The position numbers and the translations under genes were made by a program. DNA of 13,474 nt from JAURVT01 sp049059935 (lineage in GTDB: Bacteria; Actinomycetota; Actinomycetes; Propionibacteriales; Nocardioidaceae): positions 1 to 13,474 of the forward strand of contig NZ_JBMGQR010000099.1 in assembly GCF_049059935.1 (NCBI RefSeq). Direction: 5' to 3'. The notes under the pieces are model-generated. The model saw only the letters and a list, made by a program, of their open reading frames with translations, was not told the DNA's origin and searched no databases. Below are positions 9,614 through 13,474 of this stretch, one piece after another; position 1 is the first letter of the stretch; each line of letters begins with the position of its first letter.

Positions 9614-9649
9614 GGGCCCATTTTACGACAGTCGAACACGTGTTCGCAA
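9613..9649 (-). promoter_or_regulatory. Probable leaderless promoter of the 13E12 gene
   Basis: Read on the minus strand, TTGCGA (9649-9644) and TAAAAT (9625-9620) are separated by 18 bp. Six bases after the -10 comes the A of the start ATG (9613), so the transcript should begin at or next to the start codon. The absence of any Shine-Dalgarno sequence agrees with this. The call rests on spacing and box quality; the start site has not been measured. Confidence 0.65.
9633..9646. promoter_or_regulatory. LexA (SOS) box
   Basis: CGAACACGTGTTCG is a perfect 14-bp palindrome of the form GAAC-N4-GTTC, the LexA operator type of Bacillus and mycobacteria. With its flanks it matches 11 of 12 defined bases of TCGAAC-N4-GTTCGA. 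It occupies the spacer between the -35 and -10 boxes of the 13E12 promoter, so bound LexA would block RNA polymerase. It is 112 nt from the divergent gene and may affect only the HNH gene. Confidence 0.88.
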
Positions 9650-9758
9650 CGCTGTGGACGTGGAGCGGGCTCAAACGGCTTCTCGCGGAGCCGCCCAGGC
9701 CTCCCTGTGGACGACGGTTCTAGTCGGCCCGCCCGACCACCCGTGCCATGGTGTCGCG

Positions 9759-10133
9759 ATGACCGACGTCCCGATCGGTGCCGTGGCGTACGCGGGCCTC
9801 GCCGTCTGGACGATCTGGAACGCCCGGCGCCGACTCGCCCAGGCGCGTGACGGGGCGTTCGACGAGATGGACCCGCTCGAGCTGGAGGGCATCCGGCAGA
9901 CCTTCACGGGCGCCTGGCCCCGGTGGGTCCAGGCCGTCGTCGTCGGCTACCCGGTGGTCCTCGGGCTGGTCCTGTGGTCGAGCACCCCGTACTCGGCGCT
10001 GTACGTCGTCCTCGCCGGGTCGACCGGCGGGTGGGTCGTCGCGGTCGCCAGCCCAGCCGCGCTGCTCGCGATCGGAGCAGCGGGCTGGGCGTGGGTCTGG
10101 GTCTGCGGCGACGAGGCCGAGCCCGAACCCTGA
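9759..10133 (+). CDS. Small integral membrane protein of unknown function
   Basis: 124 residues from the ATG at 9759. I do not recognise the family. A hydrophobic segment at about 4-20 (VPIGAVAYAGLAVWTIW) is followed by a charged stretch, NARRRLAQARDGAFDEMDPLELEGIRQTF. Two to three further hydrophobic segments lie at about 56-75, 80-95 and 95-115, rich in Trp, Gly and Ala, and the tail is acidic (GDEAEPEP). Three to four transmembrane helices are likely. A longer reading from 9612 is rejected because it runs through the LexA promoter and has no protein-like character. Shine-Dalgarno complementarity is weak; CATGGT six bases before the ATG could be a -10 for a leaderless message, but this is speculative. 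It converges on the MetX-like gene with a 7-nt gap. It could be a species- or genus-level protein. Confidence 0.65.
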   Translation: MTDVPIGAVAYAGLAVWTIWNARRRLAQARDGAFDEMDPLELEGIRQTFTGAWPRWVQAVVVGYPVVLGLVLWSSTPYSALYVVLAGSTGGWVVAVASPAALLAIGAAGWAWVWVCGDEAEPEP

Positions 10134-10140
10134 ACGACCC

Positions 10141-11208
10141 TCAGACCTCCGTCGCGAGCAGGTCCTTGAGGTTGGCGTCGAGCATGTCGAGGTAGGTCTG
10201 CTCGAACCCGAAGAGCCCGAAATGACCGGCGATGCTGGGCAGGACGCGCAGCTCGCTGTCGGGTACGAGCGCCTGCTCGGCGGCGCAGTCGCGGGGCGGG
10301 AAGAACATGTCCTCGTCGATGGGCATGACGAAGGTCTTGGCCGTGATGCGTCCGAGCGCCGCCGCCAGGTCGCCACCGGTGTGCCCGGCGACGTCGCCGT
10401 GCTGCCACTTCCAGCCCATGGTCAGCAGCGCGTTGGGGTCCATCGCGCCGAAGGTGCCCTCCATGAAGACGGTCTGGAACTGCTCGAGCGAGGTGAAGGT
10501 GACGTCGGGCAGCTCGATGCCGCGCCAGAACTCGGTCTTCCAGAACTCCGTCGACAGCCCGAGCAGCGACCAGATGCCGGCATGGCGGCGCAGACCGCCG
10601 GCGACGTCGGTGTGCGACGCGTACTCGCCACCGGCCCAACCGGGGTCGGACGTCAGCGTGTCCATCAGTGCCTGGGTGAACAGCACGTCGTGCGGGGTGA
10701 TCTGCGCGGTGCCGGCGATGGGGGCAGCGCGCTTGACCTTGTCGGGGAAGCGGACGGCCCACTCGTAGGTCTGCTGCGCGCCCATCGAGCCGCCGATGAC
10801 GAGCGCGAGCTCCTCGATGCCCCAGACCTCGCGCAGCAGCTGCTCCTGCGCGCGGACGTCGTCACCGATCGTGACCCGCGGGAACGCGGACATCGCGATC
10901 GCGCCGTCGGTGTTGTGCGGCGACGTCGACAGCCCGTTGCCGATCTGGTTGACCACCACGATGAAGTAGCGCGACGGGTCGAGCGCCCGTCCCTCGCCGA
11001 TGTAGGTCAGGGCCCACGTGGCGTGGGTGCCCGAGAACCAGGTGGGGATGCAGATCGCGTTGTCGCGCGCCTCGTTCAGCTCGCCGAACGTCGCGACCGC
11101 GAGCTGCAGGTCGGGGATCGTCCCGCCCTCCTCGAGCGCGAACTCGCCCAGACCGTGCAGCTCGTAGGGGCCCTGGGTCTCGGGCGTGTAGAAGTCGTTC
11201 TGGATCAT
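10141..11208 (-). CDS. Alpha/beta hydrolase of the homoserine O-acetyltransferase (MetX)-like family
   Basis: 355 residues; ATG at 11208-11206 with AGGAG about seven bases upstream. The fold and triad are of MetX type: nucleophile S141 in VIGGSMGAQQTYEWAVRFPD, the likely acid D300 in PIDEDMFFPPRD, and H329 in SIAGHFGLFGFEQTYL. The early strand reads NAICIPTWFSGTHATW, where true MetX enzymes have a CHALTGDSH-like sequence; the typical MetX GGMQ after the nucleophile is AQQ here. It therefore belongs to the widespread MetX-like hydrolases often annotated as homoserine acetyltransferase but probably acting on other acyl substrates. No methionine gene is adjacent, which supports caution. It is cytoplasmic with no signal sequence. 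It is divergent from the unknown gene at 11279 across about 70 bp and convergent with the small membrane protein gene. Confidence 0.85.
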   Translation of the reverse strand: MIQNDFYTPETQGPYELHGLGEFALEEGGTIPDLQLAVATFGELNEARDNAICIPTWFSGTHATWALTYIGEGRALDPSRYFIVVVNQIGNGLSTSPHNTDGAIAMSAFPRVTIGDDVRAQEQLLREVWGIEELALVIGGSMGAQQTYEWAVRFPDKVKRAAPIAGTAQITPHDVLFTQALMDTLTSDPGWAGGEYASHTDVAGGLRRHAGIWSLLGLSTEFWKTEFWRGIELPDVTFTSLEQFQTVFMEGTFGAMDPNALLTMGWKWQHGDVAGHTGGDLAAALGRITAKTFVMPIDEDMFFPPRDCAAEQALVPDSELRVLPSIAGHFGLFGFEQTYLDMLDANLKDLLATEV

Positions 11209-11224
11209 CGGCGCTCCTGGGTGA

Positions 11225-11251
11225 GGTGGTGGCCCACATCACACCACCACC
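11225..11251. promoter_or_regulatory. Inverted repeat in the divergent promoter region
   Basis: GGTGGTGG (11225-11232) and CCACCACC (11244-11251) are perfect arms separated by 11 bp, between the MetX-like gene and the unknown gene. TGTGAT (11243-11238, minus strand) lies between them and could be the -10 of the MetX-like gene. The repeat could be an operator or a 5'-UTR hairpin. The arms are low-complexity, so the call is weak. Confidence 0.3.
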
Positions 11252-11278
11252 CAGCGCTTCCCGCGAGCAGGCGCCTGG

Positions 11279-12034
11279 GTGCCGGACACTGGGCGGGTGC
11301 TCGACGACGACGCCTACCTCGCCGCCCTGATGCGGGGCATCGCCAATCGCCGCGACCAGCTCGTCAGGAACCAGAACGACGGGTACGACCGCGACTACTG
11401 GGTCGCCGGGTTGCGCGTGGTGGCGTCGCCCGACGGCTGGGACGACGTCGAGATCACCGTCGGCATGCGGGTGCCGTGGCGCTACCGCCGTCGCGTCGAC
11501 CCGACGACCACCGCCCGGACGCTCTTCGACCGGCAGTGGCGTCTCGACAATGGGTTGGACGACCCCGCGTCGATGGTCGACGCCGTGGTGACGACCGCCT
11601 ACTTCGCCGGCGTCCGGGCCTACCAGCGGGCGCGCGGCGAGGTCGCCGACGAGGCCCTCGTGCAGCAGGTGCGTGACGAGCTGCCCGACGCCCGGACGCT
11701 GTGGGACCAGCTCGTCGAGACGACCCGCGGTCGCGTGACGGGTGTGGACCGCTTCGAGGTCACCGAGACCGACGACGAGGTCTTCACCGTGGTGGTCACG
11801 CCCGAGCAGTGGCGCGAGTGCGTGGTCGACGGTGAGGTGGCGGCCCGGACGGACAGCGGCCGTGACGACGCGCTCGAGCCGGGGGACGGGTTCGCCGAGG
11901 CGGCGTTCGAGATCGAGGAGACCATCGGCTCGGCGATGGGCCCCGACCGGTACGTCGTGCTCTTCCGTGGGCGCTTCCACCTCTCGGCCCGAGAGGCGCT
12001 GCCCCCGCTGGGCTCGCCGTTCGACGACTTCTGA
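11279..12034 (+). CDS. Protein of unknown function, soluble and acidic
   Basis: 251 residues from GTG-11279; GTG-11297 (VLDDDAYLAALM) is an equally possible start, since neither has a strong Shine-Dalgarno sequence. I do not recognise a family. The protein begins with DDAYLAALMRGIANRRDQLVRNQNDGYDRDYW, continues with two beta-like stretches (WVAGLRVVASPDGWDDVEITVGMRVPWRYRRR), a helical middle (about 85-150), and an acidic C-terminal half with alternating strands (EVFTVVVTPEQW, DRYVVLFRGRFHL). There is no signal peptide, transmembrane segment or Cys-metal motif. Codon use with strong third-position G/C supports coding. It stands alone on this strand; its stop is one nucleotide from the opposing stop of the Asp23-like gene. 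Confidence 0.75.
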   Translation: MPDTGRVLDDDAYLAALMRGIANRRDQLVRNQNDGYDRDYWVAGLRVVASPDGWDDVEITVGMRVPWRYRRRVDPTTTARTLFDRQWRLDNGLDDPASMVDAVVTTAYFAGVRAYQRARGEVADEALVQQVRDELPDARTLWDQLVETTRGRVTGVDRFEVTETDDEVFTVVVTPEQWRECVVDGEVAARTDSGRDDALEPGDGFAEAAFEIEETIGSAMGPDRYVVLFRGRFHLSAREALPPLGSPFDDF

Positions 12035-12035
12035 C

Positions 12036-12506
12036 TCAGCGCTCGTCGGCGGGGTCGACGTCGTGCGGGTCGCCGACGGTGACGTCACCGAAGTGCATGT
12101 GCAGCGGCATGACGTCGACGTCGACGTGTGCGAGGCCGAGGGTGGCGAGCACCGAGTCGGCGACGCGGCGAGCCTCGTCGGCAAGGGCGAGCAGGTCGTG
12201 GCCGTAGCGGCCGAACAGCTCGACCGTCAGGGACGTCAGGACGTGCCCGGTGGTGGCGCTGATGGCGATCCGCCCCACGGCCGCGCCGTCCAGCTCGGCG
12301 TCGATCGCCTCCTGGAGCTTGGCGACGACCACCTGCTCGGCCACCCAGAACGCCCCGGCGGCGGTCGCCGCGCGCAGGGGCAGGGAGCGACGCGTCGCCG
12401 AGAGGGCGTGCTCGAGCACGTCGTCGGCGATGTGCACCCACTGCTGGGCCGAACGCCTGCGGAGCTCTCCTGCGAGGTCCGCGGAGTCGTGGTCGTCGGT
12501 GCTCAT
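12036..12506 (-). CDS. Small Asp23/Gls24-like protein translationally coupled to an ECF sigma factor
   Basis: 156 residues; the ATG at 12506-12504 overlaps the sigma-factor stop as ATGA and is preceded by GGAGGAG within the sigma gene. The C-terminal half (about 75-145) has the alternating pattern of Asp23/Gls24 domains: GRIAISATTGHVLTSLTVELFGRYGHDLLALADEARRVADSVLATLG, ending in the strand LAHVDVDVMPLHMHF. The N-terminal half is helical with an Ala-rich stretch (RAATAAGAFWVAEQVVVAKLQEAI) that is only moderately hydrophobic. No HxxxCxxC zinc anti-sigma motif and no clear transmembrane helix are seen. In Gram-positive bacteria Asp23 proteins are membrane-associated cell-envelope stress proteins. 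Tight coupling suggests it works with, or reports on, the sigma factor. The family assignment is by pattern and is not certain; a divergent cytosolic anti-sigma factor is an alternative. Confidence 0.62.
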   Translation of the reverse strand: MSTDDHDSADLAGELRRRSAQQWVHIADDVLEHALSATRRSLPLRAATAAGAFWVAEQVVVAKLQEAIDAELDGAAVGRIAISATTGHVLTSLTVELFGRYGHDLLALADEARRVADSVLATLGLAHVDVDVMPLHMHFGDVTVGDPHDVDPADER

Positions 12507-13063
12507 CGCCACTCCTCCATCCTCGTCGCGACGGTCTTGCGGGCCCGGTGCAGCTGGCCACGCACGACGGTCGGCGTCGTGTCGAGCACGCGCGCGATGT
12601 CCTCGTAGCCCAGGTCCTCGAGCTCGCGGAGCAACCACGCCGCCCTCTGGCGCCACGGTAGCTCCGACAGCACGCGGTTCAGCACGTCCCAGAGCGCCAG
12701 CCCGGCGAACTCGGCCTCGGTGGACGCTCCGGGCGGGCTGTGCGCGTCGATCCGCGCGTCCTCCATCGGCAGCGGACGACGGTGGCGCCGGTGGTCCAGC
12801 GCCGTCCGGCCGACGACGGTGAACAGCCACGTCCGCAGCTGTGCCTCGCCCCGCCAGGTGTGCAGGTGCTGCCAGACCTTCACCCACGACTCCTGCGTGA
12901 CGTCGTGGGCGTCCTGCTCGTCGCCGTCGAGCATGTGCAGGGCGTAGCGGTAGGTCGACTCGGAGTACCGCTCGAAGATCTGGGTGAACGCCTCACGGTT
13001 GCCCATCACCGCCCGACGGACGAGCGCACGGTCCGTCGGCTTCTGGTCGGGCTGGGCGGGCAC
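12503..13063 (-). CDS. ECF-type RNA polymerase sigma factor
   Basis: 186 residues, the usual ECF size. GTG at 13063-13061 is preceded by GAGGGGGAG, five bases away, which supports this start. The sigma-2 region spans about 22-93 (AFTQIFERYSESTYRYALHML, then DEQDAHDVTQESWVKVW with the region 2.2 core-binding helix, then RTWLFTVVGRTALDHRR). A linker of about 30 residues follows, and sigma-4 covers about 126-180 (LSELPWRQRAAWLLRELEDLGYEDIARVLDTTPTVVRGQLHRARKTV) with its helix-turn-helix. No sigma-3 region and no C-terminal SnoaL-like extension are present. It would direct RNA polymerase to a specific, probably stress-related promoter set. Its partner is the overlapping Asp23-like gene; no typical anti-sigma gene is visible downstream. 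A 352-bp upstream region with CRP-like and other palindromes suggests controlled expression. Confidence 0.94.
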   Translation of the reverse strand: MPAQPDQKPTDRALVRRAVMGNREAFTQIFERYSESTYRYALHMLDGDEQDAHDVTQESWVKVWQHLHTWRGEAQLRTWLFTVVGRTALDHRRHRRPLPMEDARIDAHSPPGASTEAEFAGLALWDVLNRVLSELPWRQRAAWLLRELEDLGYEDIARVLDTTPTVVRGQLHRARKTVATRMEEWR

Positions 13064-13162
13064 GGGCGCTCCCCCTCACGGCGTCATCGCCGCACGATGG
13101 TTCGCGCGGTCACGCCAGGGGTCTGAGGCGGCTGGAGATGACCCCAGCGGACCACGGCCGAG

Positions 13163-13180
13163 ACCGTTCGGCAGAACGGT
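13163..13180. promoter_or_regulatory. 18-bp palindrome, candidate operator or hairpin
   Basis: ACCGTTC-GGCA-GAACGGT is a perfect 7-bp inverted repeat with a 4-bp centre, about 100 bp upstream of the sigma-factor start. The half-sites GTTC..GAAC are in the opposite order to a LexA box, so it is not an SOS box. A regulator site is possible; which regulator is unknown. Confidence 0.4.
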
Positions 13181-13200
13181 GGCCGGGAACGACCCGTGCC

Positions 13201-13216
13201 TGTGACACAGGTCACA
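13201..13216. promoter_or_regulatory. CRP/GlxR-type cAMP receptor protein binding site
   Basis: TGTGACACAGGTCACA matches TGTGA-N6-TCACA perfectly, the consensus shared by CRP of enterobacteria and mycobacteria and by corynebacterial GlxR. It lies about 138 bp upstream of the sigma-factor start and 200 bp upstream of the channel-like gene, in a non-coding region. It could regulate either or both; direction (activation or repression) cannot be told. Confidence 0.7.
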
Positions 13217-13341
13217 TGCGCACCGTCGTGACGATCGTCGCCGCGTCACGTCGAACAGACAACACCCCACACCCCCCGGTGTCGCTCGTCCTCGGAGACG
13301 ACCGCCGCCGTGGACCGCTCCTGTCGGTCCTCCTCTCTCGT

Positions 13342-13372
13342 CCCACGTCCGGCGAACCCAGCCGGACGTGGG
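13342..13372 (+). repeat. Strong hairpin upstream of the channel-like gene
   Basis: CCCACGTCCGGC (13342-13353) and GCCGGACGTGGG (13361-13372) form a perfect 12-bp stem with a 7-base loop (GAACCCA). It ends 43 nt before the ATG at 13416. No T-run follows. It may be a 5'-UTR structure, a factor-dependent attenuator or terminator, or a DNA operator. Confidence 0.6.
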
Positions 13373-13415
13373 TGGCCTGCGCGATCTCGCGCGCATCCCC
13401 CATCGAAGGCAACCC

Positions 13416-13474
13416 ATGAAATCAGCACTCACCAGCGGTCTGACGTCGATCGCCCAGTTCCTGCCCAAGCTCCT
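13416..13474 (+). CDS. Start of a probable conserved-TM-helix / mechanosensitive channel-type membrane protein, cut by window edge
   Basis: Only 19 full codons are visible: MKSALTSGLTSIAQFLPKL, with GAAGG six bases before the ATG. The pattern, a short amphipathic start followed by a phenylalanine-Leu-Pro-Lys-Leu motif, is how many small mechanosensitive ion channel and conserved-TM-helix (CmpX-like) proteins begin just before their first transmembrane helix. With so few residues this is a tentative call; that it is a real gene start is better supported by the RBS and the long upstream non-coding region. It is divergent from the sigma-factor gene and downstream of the CRP-type site and hairpin. 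Confidence 0.5.
   Translation, partial: MKSALTSGLTSIAQFLPKL

Larger units (their letters stand above)
13064..13415. other. 352-bp divergent regulatory region between the sigma-factor gene and the channel-like gene
   Basis: I find no convincing coding region here; the open frames on both strands are Arg/Ser/Pro-rich with no Shine-Dalgarno sequence or family character. It holds, in order, an 18-bp palindrome (13163-13180), a CRP-type site (13201-13216) and a 12-bp-stem hairpin (13342-13372). Clear -35/-10 pairs are not visible for either gene. The local composition (ACACCCCAC and CTCTC runs near 13260-13340) differs from the flanking coding DNA. Confidence 0.75.

Noticed and set aside
9778..11676. 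632-residue plus-strand open frame across three genes
   Set aside because: Runs through a divergent promoter region and opposite the MetX-like gene; no recognisable protein.
13163..13180. Possible second LexA box
   Set aside because: The half-sites are GTTC-N4-GAAC, the reverse of the required GAAC-N4-GTTC.
13076..13468. 130-residue minus-strand and 93-residue plus-strand frames in the sigma/channel intergenic region
   Set aside because: They cover the palindromes and the start of the downstream gene, have no ribosome site, and read as Arg/Ser/Pro-rich noise.

Overview
The window is high-GC (by eye about 70% G+C), densely packed bacterial chromosomal DNA. It is most consistent with an actinomycete, plausibly Nocardioidaceae-like. 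The evidence is the base composition, a monomeric NADP-isocitrate dehydrogenase, a DUF222/13E12-type HNH protein, a LexA box of the Gram-positive/mycobacterial form, and TANNNT-type -10 boxes. The genus is inferred from gene content only.

Layout from left to right. (1) 1-2607, minus strand: the start of an AlkA-like DNA glycosylase, cut by the window edge, lies directly downstream of icd, the complete monomeric isocitrate dehydrogenase. (2) 2814-4595, plus strand: a two-gene operon with an Old Yellow Enzyme-family alkene reductase followed by an atypical NAD(P)-binding SDR. (3) A large nested hairpin (4654-4705) separates this operon from the convergent SDR gene (4734-5495, minus), which resembles type-2 3-hydroxyacyl-CoA dehydrogenase. 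(4) 5646-8279, plus: an HSL-family alpha/beta-hydrolase esterase and a PhoD-like metallophosphatase with no signal peptide. (5) 8297-9613, minus: a DUF222/HNH (13E12 family) protein whose promoter contains a LexA box exactly between the -35 and -10 elements and appears to be leaderless. (6) 9759-10133, plus: a small membrane protein. (7) 10141-11208, minus: a MetX-like alpha/beta hydrolase. (8) 11279-12034, plus: a protein of unknown function. (9) 12036-13063, minus: an ECF-type sigma factor translationally coupled (ATGA overlap) to a small protein with an Asp23/Gls24-like pattern. (10) 13064-13415: a 352-bp regulatory region with a perfect CRP/GlxR-type site, a second palindrome and a strong hairpin. 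(11) 13416-end, plus: the first 19 codons of a probable conserved-TM-helix/mechanosensitive channel-type protein.

Most of this is ordinary core and peripheral metabolism: TCA cycle, flavin reductase, SDRs, hydrolases. The parts that merit a second look are regulatory: the SOS-type leaderless promoter of the 13E12 gene, the sigma factor/Asp23-like pair with its complex upstream region, and an apparently non-canonical start codon in the glycosylase gene. I found no CRISPR array, insertion sequence, rRNA, tRNA or clearly new multi-gene defence or biosynthetic system.
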